Assembly (NCBI GenBank): GCA_024281135.1
Contig: JAMXLG010000333.1
Span: 1-9,243 of the forward strand
Length of the DNA stretch: 9,243 nucleotides
DNA from: Vulcanimicrobiia bacterium
Lineage (GTDB): Bacteria > Eremiobacterota > Eremiobacteria > Baltobacterales > Baltobacteraceae
Direction: 5' to 3'
Shown: in pieces, positions 1-6,829 of the stretch
Numbering within the stretch: position 1 is the stretch's first letter
Layout: every line of letters begins with the position of its first letter
Made by a program: the position numbers and the translations under genes
Notes under the pieces: generated by a model
What the model was told of the DNA's origin: nothing
Seen by the model: only the letters and a program-made list of their open reading frames with translations
Database searches by the model: none

Positions 1-1043
1 GTTTCCGGCAGCGGCGAACGTTGCAGCGAGCGATATCCGGAAAAGAGGTGCGTGGGGATGTAATGGACGGACGTGCCGATGTTTTGTTCCGTCATGGATT
101 CGATCACGCGGTCGCGATCGACGCCCGTTTTCGTCTCGTCGATCATCACGACAAACATGCACCAGCTGTGCACGTCGCCGTCTTGCTCGGGAAGCGCTTG
201 CAACGACACGCCTCGCATTGACTCGATTGCCTCGCGAAAGCGCGCTGCAAGTTCATGACGCCGGCCTTGCAAGCGATCGAGGCGCTCCAATTGCGTTCGT
301 CCGAGAGCTGCTAGCGGATCTGCAAGGTTGTATTTGAATCCCGGCGAGAGCACATCATAACGCCACGAACCGCCTGCGCTGTAGCGCTTCCATGCATCTT
401 TGCTCATGCCGTGTAAACCGAGTATTCGCGCGCGCTCCGCGAGGGACGCGTCATTGGTCACCAGCATACCGCCTTCCGCGGTCGTGAGATTCTTCGTCGC
501 ATAGAAGCTATAGGCGGCGGCGGCGCTGCGCGTTCCGGCCCACTCTCCTGCGTCGAGTGTGCCCGCCGCGTGCGCTGCATCTTCAATCAGGGCGATACCT
601 CGTTCGCGGGCAAATTCTGCGAGCGATGCAATGCCGAGCGGCCGTCCTGCATACGGCATGCTGATGATCGCCTTCGTACGATCCGTTATGACCGCTTCGA
701 GCGTTTCTCGAGTAACCGAAAGTGTTCGCGGATCGATGTCCGCAAACACGGGTGTAGCACCCAGTTCGAGCGTACATTGCGCGCCTGCAACGAATGTGAG
801 CGAGGGCGTGACGACCTCATCGCCCGCACCTATGCCGAGCGCTGCCAGCGCAACGTGTAGTGCCGCCGTGCAGCTATTGAGCGCGATTGCATGCTCGACG
901 CCGCAGCGCTGCGCGAATTCCCGTTCGAACTCCTTGACGTTTGGACCGCTCGTTAGCCACCCATTGCGAAACGACGTCGCAATCGACTCGATCTCAACCT
1001 CGTCGAGCTGCGGTTTGCAATATGGGAGAAACGACGTTCTCAC
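1..1043 (-). CDS. DegT/DnrJ/EryC1/StrS-family sugar aminotransferase, C-terminus cut by window edge
   Basis: PLP-dependent aminotransferase expected to put an amino group on a keto nucleotide sugar in the cytoplasm, normally from glutamate, to supply an amino-deoxy sugar for the glycan made by this cluster. Seen: 347 residues translate openly from a GTG at 1043 to the window edge. They include NSCTAALH (56-63, cofactor phosphate region), YAG (131-133), the aspartate of EDAAHA (154-159, pyridine-nitrogen contact) and the Schiff-base lysine K184 in SFYATKNLTTAEGG. These motifs resemble the ArnB/PseC/PglE branch, which acts at C4 of 4-keto sugars; the exact substrate is inferred and not fixed. 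Family members are about 370-390 residues, so about 30-40 are missing at the edge. The GTG start is chosen because AAGGAGG lies 8 bases upstream; there is no suitable ATG. It overlaps the end of the preceding polymerase gene by 50 bases and is the last visible gene of the minus-strand operon. Confidence 0.93.
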   Translation of the reverse strand, partial: MRTSFLPYCKPQLDEVEIESIATSFRNGWLTSGPNVKEFEREFAQRCGVEHAIALNSCTAALHVALAALGIGAGDEVVTPSLTFVAGAQCTLELGATPVFADIDPRTLSVTRETLEAVITDRTKAIISMPYAGRPLGIASLAEFARERGIALIEDAAHAAGTLDAGEWAGTRSAAAAYSFYATKNLTTAEGGMLVTNDASLAERARILGLHGMSKDAWKRYSAGGSWRYDVLSPGFKYNLADPLAALGRTQLERLDRLQGRRHELAARFREAIESMRGVSLQALPEQDGDVHSWCMFVVMIDETKTGVDRDRVIESMTEQNIGTSVHYIPTHLFSGYRSLQRSPLPE

Positions 1044-2424
1044 GCTGGACGCCTCCTTTTTCAAGTTCCGCATTACGCACGATCATAGCGAGCATGAATG
1101 CGAGCCATAAGTATTTATAGACAAGTGTGCCGAGAAAGAGCCCGCAGACGAATTGCCCGATAATTGCGGCTTCAACCGCGATTCGCAACGGGTAGAGATC
1201 CGAGCGTTCCGGTATCGTACGAAGCGCACGTAATTGCATCCACCACGCGTAGAGGAATGCGATCAGGCCAGCTGCGCCCAATTCCACAGCAACCCACAGC
1301 AAGTTGTTGTGCGGTGCGATCGTAAAGTGTGCCCCCTCGACGATCTTCATCGACGCGAACGCCGGGACACTCAAAAATGCATCGTTGTATCCGACGGAAA
1401 AGTTTCCGGCGCCCCATCCAAAGATCGGATGCCTCGAGAAGGCTACGGCTCCAACCCGCCAGATAGCGAGCCGGCCGGATCCTTGCGTTGCGCCAATGAG
1501 CGCGAAGCGCGCAATAACATTCGAAAATGCAGCAAGACCAAGTCCCCCACCGGCAAGGGCAAGTCCGATGATCATCATCCGCTTGCGCGAACGCCAGATG
1601 AGCACCCCAAGAACGACCGCCGACGAGACGACGCCGCCGCGCGACCCGGAGACCAGTATGCCGATACCAATAAGCGCGATCGCTGCCACGGAGAAGACGC
1701 GCAACGAGAGACGCTTCGCTTCGACAAAGGCTGTGACGGCGAGCGCCAGCGGCACCAGCAACGAAGCCGCAAAGTGGTTCGGGTCGATCTTGCGTCCCTC
1801 GTCGCCCGCCCGAATGACCAACCGGTCCTCGGAAGTCAAACCTTGTCCGGCGTGAAACAGATATGCGCCGTACGCACTCGCGATAATTCCACCGATGATA
1901 ATTGCGACAATAATGATCCCCAGCGATTTCCGGTCGATCGGCGTGAACGAGAGCAATGCATAGAGCGCGAAGAGGCTCAGTAGCGCACCGACCTGCGTAA
2001 TGGCCGCCACGGAGTCCGTGGCCCATGAGAGCGAGACGAGCGACAACAGCAAAAGCGGCAGCCATGACAAGATCGCCTTGTCGGGGACGACATGGCGACG
2101 CATCAGCAACATTCGGAGAGCAATGGCGCCTGCGGATGCAAGTCCGAGCAGTTTCGTCATCGTTCCAAACGCATCGATCGTCAGTAAATTGTCGAATGGG
2201 ACAAGCACCAAATAGAGTGTGAACGGAAAGACGATTGGGGCTGTGAACGCAGCATAGAGCGCAATAGGCCCAAAAGCTGCGAGCAGCGCGAGGGCAATTC
2301 CCGTCTTCGTTCCGCCGAGCGCAATAGCTCCCCACGCGCACAGCAGAAACAATACGATGATGAACGCCGTCACCCGTGGACCAGGCTGTGAAAGCGCGCG
2401 CAAGCGCAGTGTATTAGACAGCAC
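994..2424 (-). CDS. O-antigen ligase / polysaccharide polymerase family membrane protein (Wzy/WaaL-like)
   Basis: Inner-membrane protein of 476 residues that would polymerise lipid-linked repeat units or transfer the finished glycan to an acceptor on the outer face of the membrane. Seen: about ten or more hydrophobic segments from residue 19 to 447; DPNHFA (214-219); SGSRGG (259-264); the Wzy_C-type signature GSGRLAIW (315-322) followed by HPIFGWGAGNF (333-343); and a late loop with APHNN (370-374). These are hallmarks of the O-antigen ligase/polymerase family (Wzy_C). Sequence alone does not separate polymerase from ligase; polymerase is favoured because a flippase and a priming transferase lie nearby. 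The start is GTG at 2424, with GAGGTG 10 bases upstream, and it overlaps the preceding gene by 11 bases. The C-terminal tail after the last membrane helix is short and polar, and carries the ribosome-binding site and start codon of the next gene. Confidence 0.9.
   Translation of the reverse strand: MLSNTLRLRALSQPGPRVTAFIIVLFLLCAWGAIALGGTKTGIALALLAAFGPIALYAAFTAPIVFPFTLYLVLVPFDNLLTIDAFGTMTKLLGLASAGAIALRMLLMRRHVVPDKAILSWLPLLLLSLVSLSWATDSVAAITQVGALLSLFALYALLSFTPIDRKSLGIIIVAIIIGGIIASAYGAYLFHAGQGLTSEDRLVIRAGDEGRKIDPNHFAASLLVPLALAVTAFVEAKRLSLRVFSVAAIALIGIGILVSGSRGGVVSSAVVLGVLIWRSRKRMMIIGLALAGGGLGLAAFSNVIARFALIGATQGSGRLAIWRVGAVAFSRHPIFGWGAGNFSVGYNDAFLSVPAFASMKIVEGAHFTIAPHNNLLWVAVELGAAGLIAFLYAWWMQLRALRTIPERSDLYPLRIAVEAAIIGQFVCGLFLGTLVYKYLWLAFMLAMIVRNAELEKGGVQRENVVSPILQTAARRG
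1052..1058 (-). promoter_or_regulatory. Strong Shine-Dalgarno site of the aminotransferase gene, inside the polymerase gene
   Basis: The minus strand reads AAGGAGG here, 8 bases before the GTG at 1043. It is the best ribosome-binding site of the operon and decides the GTG start. It lies inside the codons for Lys-Gly-Gly near residue 456 of the upstream polymerase, so translation of the two genes overlaps physically. Confidence 0.85.
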
Positions 2425-3460
2425 GGTGGCGGAGCACCTCGAAGGCGGTCTTCACGAGGCAGAACAGGTACAGCGACACAGAGTAGTTCGCGACGTAGAA
2501 CAGGTCGTACGGAAGCACCTGTTCGAATTGCGCCGGCGTGAAGTTACGGTCGAATTCGATTTGCGCCCAACCCGTGATTCCCGGCGGAATCGCCTGACGG
2601 TCTTCATAGAACGGGACGGTGCGAACGAAGCGGTCCGCATATTCACTCATCTCGGGACGTGGGCCGACAAGCGACATCTCCGCGCGAAGAACATTCCAGA
2701 GCTGCGGTAGCTCATCGAGTGACGTACGGCGTAAAAAGCGTCCGACTTTCGTGATACGTTCGTCGTCTTCGTTGGCCCATTCGTTCCCCGCGCCGACGCG
2801 CATCGTACGGAACTTGAACATCCGGAATTCGCGGCCGTCGACGCCGACGCGATGTTGCAAGAACAGCACCGGACCATCGCGTTCCGACGCGATGGCAACG
2901 GCGCAGAGTAAAAGCACCGGAGATAGGATGATCGTCAGCGCTGCTGCGAGCACGAAGTCGATTCCCGCGATCGTGGTTCGCAAAATCGGATTGCGAGGTC
3001 GGCGTCGGTTCGCCACGGTGAGGAAACTGGTCGTCGCGATCGCCGGTTCTCTGCCGCGCCGGTGCAACGTCAGTCCGGCGGCGGCAGCCGCACCGACGAT
3101 CGACCAGACCACTACTACAATGGCGGCAACCCACCACTCGACGGCAAAGAGTGGAACGAGAACGGTAAGCGCGACGGCGGCGACAAAACTTATGGACCAC
3201 GTAGCGTACCACTCATCGTGAGGCGTCGCTGCGTACGAATGGCGGTAGCGTCCGAGGAGCGCTGCGCAAAGCAGGATCGTCAAAACGCTGAGCCACGCGC
3301 CGCGTGCCAAATTAAAGGGCGCCGAGATCGCCACGAGTGCGACTGCGACGATTGCATCCGCGATGAATAGTCGTACACCCTCGGCGCCGAGCGCCTCGGG
3401 AAGTGCTGCATGCGACGCGTGTGTGTCGTAGTCGTGCTCGTGAGCGCGTGCATAGATCAT
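2414..3460 (-). CDS. Polyprenyl-phosphate sugar-phosphate transferase (bacterial sugar transferase, priming enzyme)
   Basis: Moves a sugar-1-phosphate from a nucleotide sugar to undecaprenyl phosphate at the cytoplasmic face, the first committed step of repeat-unit assembly. Seen: 348 residues. The catalytic domain (about 165-345) opens with a hydrophobic segment (about 168-193), then KFRTM (216-220), the catalytic Asp-Glu pair D249-E250 in TSLDELPQLWNVL, GPRPE (266-270) and PGITGWAQ (293-300). This is the classic bacterial sugar transferase (WbaP/PglC) pattern. The N-terminal part (about 28-131) holds about four hydrophobic helices but has no room for the nucleotide-fold domain found in many 450-480 residue WbaP-like proteins. 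The donor sugar cannot be read from sequence. The ATG at 3460 has GAGG 8 bases upstream, and its ATGA overlaps the stop of the acyltransferase gene by 4 bases, so coupled translation is likely. Confidence 0.95.
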   Translation of the reverse strand: MIYARAHEHDYDTHASHAALPEALGAEGVRLFIADAIVAVALVAISAPFNLARGAWLSVLTILLCAALLGRYRHSYAATPHDEWYATWSISFVAAVALTVLVPLFAVEWWVAAIVVVVWSIVGAAAAAGLTLHRRGREPAIATTSFLTVANRRRPRNPILRTTIAGIDFVLAAALTIILSPVLLLCAVAIASERDGPVLFLQHRVGVDGREFRMFKFRTMRVGAGNEWANEDDERITKVGRFLRRTSLDELPQLWNVLRAEMSLVGPRPEMSEYADRFVRTVPFYEDRQAIPPGITGWAQIEFDRNFTPAQFEQVLPYDLFYVANYSVSLYLFCLVKTAFEVLRHRAV

Positions 3461-4419
3461 GATGCGTGCCTCATTCTTAGAACGTTTCGTAATGTAAGAT
3501 ACGCGCGGTACGCCGGTGTTCGATTCGAAATACGATTATAGGCAATAGCGGTGGCGCCGAGGTCTGTCTTGAAGCGCTCGACTCCACTCAAACCCTCGCT
3601 CGCACCTAGGTTATACCAACGAACGCCTCGTTCACACGCGCGTTCGATCAAACGTGCATTTAGTGCGTTGCTCGGGCGGTAGCGGGAGAACTCACGGCGC
3701 ATGGCAGCTGACCAAAAGAACAGCTCCTGCGCTCCGATGAGAACAATACCGCCGGCGATCGCCTCGCCGTCGAGCATCGCGAACCACAGTTCAACATCTT
3801 CGCTCCCATAATGCGCGACGGCGTCTAAGAGCGGGCGCGAAATCGTTGGACGCTCGAGTCCCCAACCGGCGCTCGCTTCTTCAAGCATCGCGTAATATGT
3901 GTCGAGGCCACGCGCATCGGTCGTATGACGCTCGCACGTGACGCCGCGTCGAATCGCTTGTCCGGCCATCCGTCGCGTCACTCCGCGCATGCCGGAGAGA
4001 GCGGTTTCGAGTCCTCGTGCGCAATCGATGACAGCTGTTTCGTACGTGGTACATTCGAAGCCGTCGGTGTCAGGCTGATCCGCAAGCGGCCATGCCGTAA
4101 ACGAAAAAGCGCCGGCGTGCGAAGCCGCTTCGTGGAGCACCTCGGTAGCCGCCTTTGCATCCGCGGGAACGCCTGATTCATCGAGAACGCAGCTGTATCC
4201 GCCGAGCGGGAAAGCTTCGATCGTCCGTGGACGCATCCGGCTGCGAGAACGGATCGCCGGAACGATGTACGTCTTTCCTTTATAAGCGATAGAAAGCGGC
4301 GCGGCTTCAACATGTGGAAACGCGCGCTCGAGCGCCCGTGCGAATGCGGGACGCGCGAAGAACGTGGGCGCGGGTGCGTCACGGTCGAAGCGTTCCCACG
4401 CGTCTATTCCGACGTTCAT
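3457..4419 (-). CDS. FemAB-like / GNAT-fold acyltransferase (Acetyltransf_6 type)
   Basis: Predicted cytoplasmic acyl- or aminoacyl-transferase of 320 residues. Proteins of this type in polysaccharide clusters are thought to acylate a sugar or lipid-linked intermediate; the donor (acyl-CoA or aminoacyl-tRNA) is unknown here. Seen: the C-terminal half (about 140-290) has the usual pattern: a strand-rich stretch LWFAMLDGEAIAGGIVL (211-227), then RYRPSNALNARLIERACERG (247-265) and YNLGASEGLSGVERFKTDLGA (269-289), the conserved 'FK..LGA' ending of FemAB-like GNAT domains. The N-terminal half is a degenerate second GNAT-like lobe. There is no membrane segment. The start is set at the ATG at 4419: it has GGAGG 7 bases upstream and the 4-base ATGA overlap seen at other junctions. 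An in-frame ATG at 4500 would add 27 residues with little support. It sits between a glycosyltransferase and the priming transferase. Confidence 0.85.
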   Translation of the reverse strand: MNVGIDAWERFDRDAPAPTFFARPAFARALERAFPHVEAAPLSIAYKGKTYIVPAIRSRSRMRPRTIEAFPLGGYSCVLDESGVPADAKAATEVLHEAASHAGAFSFTAWPLADQPDTDGFECTTYETAVIDCARGLETALSGMRGVTRRMAGQAIRRGVTCERHTTDARGLDTYYAMLEEASAGWGLERPTISRPLLDAVAHYGSEDVELWFAMLDGEAIAGGIVLIGAQELFFWSAAMRREFSRYRPSNALNARLIERACERGVRWYNLGASEGLSGVERFKTDLGATAIAYNRISNRTPAYRAYLTLRNVLRMRHAS

Positions 4420-6299
4420 CGGTGCGCCTCCACCGGGTTGAAGGGCTGCACGTTCATCAATGGCGAGGTGTCCCAAAATGTCGCGATGCGCTGGAGGCAA
4501 CGGCGGACGTCATACGTTTCTTGTACGTATCGTTCTGCGTCAGTTTGAAGGTGCAATTCGCCGCGCAGATGCAGGTCGAGGAGCCGCTCGACCGCGCCTT
4601 CGCAATCCGCATACGTGCGCGCAAGCGTCCCGAACGGAAAACTGCGCGACCAAATCAGATGCCGTCCATAGCTCAGCGCTTCAAGCGCCATCAGCGAGAG
4701 TCCGTCGTGACGTGTAAAGCGCAAGAGTGCCGATGTCCGCGCGTAGATATCTGCGAGATCGCCCTTCCACCCAATGATTTCCACGTCTGCTCCGGGCGGG
4801 ACAAATACATTGCCGCCTCCGACGACGAGAAACGTAATCGGTCTGCCGGCAAAGTGGCGAAAGAGTCGCTCGTACTCTCTGCGACCGTAGAAATCACCAC
4901 GCGAACGGGGGACGTAGAGGAGCAGCGTGAAGCGTTCCGGGAGCGGCGGAATGCGATCCGGGATGTGGACTTGCGGCGGCAACGGAGCGATCGATGCGCG
5001 AATACCGTACACCGCGAGCTCATCCACCATCCAATCCGCTTCGGCTAAGTGCCGGACGTTGTCGCTTAGACAGAAACGCCGCACGACCGGATCCGATTTG
5101 AGCGCTTCAACGTCTGAACCGACCCAGTGGACGACACGGCGTTTTCGAGTAAGCAGTGCAACGAGATGCAGCCAACGATCTGGTATCGGCGAGCCGATGC
5201 AGTACCAGACGTCGGCATTCATCAGCCGGACTGCCGAAAAGAGGCGCGACAAGCGCGTCGTTCCACGAAGAACATGCGGTTCCCAATCGGGTGTAGCCCA
5301 TCGCGCAGCACGCGCAACTTTTGCACCAAAGAGCGGAAATCCGGATATTACAACCGACTTCTTCCGCGTATCGAGTGCAGGGAGTGCCTCCTGGACGCTG
5401 CGATCGAGCACCGCTTCAAAGCGCGACGCGATCTTGTCGCGCGAGAACTCCTCACGCACGAATTCCATGCCTGTGCGATTCAGTTCGAGCTTCCCACGCT
5501 TGTGCTGTTCATGAAAAGTGCGAAGCAGATTGATCGCTTCCGTAACCGATGCGACCTGATGAACGCCGGGGAAGTCGTACGTCCAAATCACATGCCGTCC
5601 GCGTGCTAAGGCCTCGAGCACCAGCATCGACTTTCCGTCGTGCTCCGGCATACGCAACAGGACCGTTGAAGTGTCGAGCACGTGCGCCATGTTCTGCACA
5701 TAGCCGAGGAAACGGACGTTGGGTGGTGCTGCAGCATTCGCATGACCATCGCCGACAACGTTAAAGACAATCTCGGGGCACGCGCGCGCAACGGCGTACA
5801 CGCTCTTCTCGCCATAGAAGGCCCGTCGTGGTTCGGGCAGGTAGGTTACCACGCTGAAATCCCGTGACAACGGCGCCGCTTCCGCCGGCGTCTCGACGGC
5901 GGTGACGGGATTGTACGTAGCTTTGATACCGATCTCACGCAATTCGTCGACGAGCCACGCGCCGTCGGCGATATTGATGTACCCGTCGTCCTTGATGATT
6001 TCCAAAGTCCCTGGATCGCCGGCGGCCGTCAACACGTCGCTTCCGGCCCAGATGACGATGGTCGGAACGTTATAGTGTCGAGCGGGCTCTGCTACCGCAG
6101 CATCGGGACCCGGTCCGCTAAAGGAAATCAGTGCATCGCAGCTGCGCATCTCAAGCAACGAACGCAACCGGCCGAGATACGATTCACCTATGTACTCAAG
6201 CGTCCACTTCTTTGACCGCTCGTTGATGAGTTCCGCGAGATAGCGCCCATAATAAGGAAAGCCGACAACGACGCCTCGGCGTTTGCCCTTTGAACTCAT
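4416..6299 (-). CDS. Tandem two-module glycosyltransferase (GT-B, GT4-like), internally duplicated
   Basis: Cytoplasmic protein of 627 residues, expected to add one or two sugars to the lipid-linked repeat unit. Seen: two homologous halves of about 305 residues. The motif pairs are WAGSDV (84-89) and WVGSDV (392-397); WLVDEL (115-120) and WMVDEL (423-428); FYG (161-163) and FYG (470-472); VVGDG (181-185) and VVGGG (492-496); HDGKSMLVLEAL (220-231) and HDGLSLMALEAL (531-542); GRHVIW (234-239) and GRHLIW (545-550). The offset is a steady 308-311 residues. The HDGxS...LEAL block sits where GT4 enzymes carry the E-x7-E motif, but with Asp first (D-x7-E) in both modules. A linker around 300-314 joins the halves. 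Each module is shorter than a usual GT4 enzyme (about 370). There is no membrane segment. Both modules keep their motifs, so both may be active; one could instead be structural. The ATG at 6299 overlaps the thioredoxin stop by 4 bases. Confidence 0.88.
   Translation of the reverse strand: MSSKGKRRGVVVGFPYYGRYLAELINERSKKWTLEYIGESYLGRLRSLLEMRSCDALISFSGPGPDAAVAEPARHYNVPTIVIWAGSDVLTAAGDPGTLEIIKDDGYINIADGAWLVDELREIGIKATYNPVTAVETPAEAAPLSRDFSVVTYLPEPRRAFYGEKSVYAVARACPEIVFNVVGDGHANAAAPPNVRFLGYVQNMAHVLDTSTVLLRMPEHDGKSMLVLEALARGRHVIWTYDFPGVHQVASVTEAINLLRTFHEQHKRGKLELNRTGMEFVREEFSRDKIASRFEAVLDRSVQEALPALDTRKKSVVISGFPLFGAKVARAARWATPDWEPHVLRGTTRLSRLFSAVRLMNADVWYCIGSPIPDRWLHLVALLTRKRRVVHWVGSDVEALKSDPVVRRFCLSDNVRHLAEADWMVDELAVYGIRASIAPLPPQVHIPDRIPPLPERFTLLLYVPRSRGDFYGRREYERLFRHFAGRPITFLVVGGGNVFVPPGADVEIIGWKGDLADIYARTSALLRFTRHDGLSLMALEALSYGRHLIWSRSFPFGTLARTYADCEGAVERLLDLHLRGELHLQTDAERYVQETYDVRRCLQRIATFWDTSPLMNVQPFNPVEAHR
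4427..4431 (-). promoter_or_regulatory. Shine-Dalgarno site that sets the acyltransferase start
   Basis: The minus strand reads GGAGG, 7 bases before the ATG at 4419, inside the last codons of the upstream glycosyltransferase. It favours this start over the in-frame ATG at 4500, which would make an 85-base overlap. Confidence 0.75.
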
Positions 6300-6829
6300 A
6301 CGTTCTCAACGGCCCGTTCGAGTTCGGGAGCGGTGGTCGGACCGACGATGATCCGCCGCACTTTACCGTTGTGCACGATCACTGTCTCCGGAATAATGCG
6401 TGCGCCGAGCAAGCTGGTCGTGGAACTCGTTGAATCGATGACGACGGGATATTCGATGCCGCGTGTTGCGATAAAAGATGACACGCGCCCGGCAGGTTCA
6501 CCTTGATCGATTCCGACGAAGCGGACGCCGCGCTTCTTGAGGTCATTGTGCGCTCGAAGTAGATCGGGAAGTTCCGCGTTGCATGGCGGGCACCACGAAG
6601 CAAAAACGTTGTACACAATGGTACCCTGTTGATTGAGGGTCGCAGGCGTGCCGTCTAAGTTAGCGAGATCGAGTTCGGGAAACGCCGAGCCGGGACGTGC
6701 TGCCACCGGAGTCGACCGCAAGCCCAATGCGTGAGCCGCGTGCGAGAGCAGCGGTCGCCCTGGGCCTGCGGCGAGGGCGAGCGCAATCAGCAGCACAGCG
6801 AACAGTGCAGCGAGCGATCTATATGGCAT
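6296..6829 (-). CDS. TlpA/ResA-like membrane-anchored thioredoxin-family protein
   Basis: Probable periplasmic or extracytoplasmic thiol-disulfide oxidoreductase of 177 residues. Seen: an N-terminal hydrophobic segment (about 5-22) that would be a signal peptide or membrane anchor, with no lipobox cysteine; a redoxin domain (about 45-175); the active site WCPPC (cysteines 80 and 83) after VYNVFAS; and the conserved cis-proline P147 in RIIPETVIV. WCPPC is typical of the TlpA/ResA branch of the thioredoxin superfamily, which reduces specific disulfides, often in cytochrome c maturation. No cytochrome genes are present here, so the target is unknown. It is the first gene of the minus-strand operon, and its stop overlaps the start of the tandem glycosyltransferase by 4 bases. 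An in-frame TGA just upstream (6833-6835) rules out a longer protein. No good Shine-Dalgarno site is visible before the ATG. Confidence 0.92.
   Translation of the reverse strand: MPYRSLAALFAVLLIALALAAGPGRPLLSHAAHALGLRSTPVAARPGSAFPELDLANLDGTPATLNQQGTIVYNVFASWCPPCNAELPDLLRAHNDLKKRGVRFVGIDQGEPAGRVSSFIATRGIEYPVVIDSTSSTTSLLGARIIPETVIVHNGKVRRIIVGPTTAPELERAVENV

Noticed and set aside
1234..1983. Plus-strand open frame of 249 codons opposite the polymerase gene
   Set aside because: It is extremely rich in Arg, Asp and Glu with no domain pattern, and antisense to the polymerase. Hydrophobic codons read backwards give such charged shadows.
1172..2341. Long second open frame (about 389 codons) on the minus strand inside the polymerase gene
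   Set aside because: Its translation is rich in Arg, Cys and His with no membrane or domain pattern, while the other frame gives a clear Wzy-type protein. It is a frame shadow caused by high GC.
4417..4500. Longer acyltransferase starting at an in-frame ATG at 4500
   Set aside because: It would overlap the glycosyltransferase by 85 bases. The ATG at 4419 has GGAGG at proper spacing and the ATGA overlap typical of this operon, and the extra 27 residues look like a shadow of the upstream gene.
4314..5048. Plus-strand open frame of 244 codons opposite the tandem glycosyltransferase
   Set aside because: It is antisense to well-supported coding sequence, has a charged low-complexity composition, and no recognisable motif.
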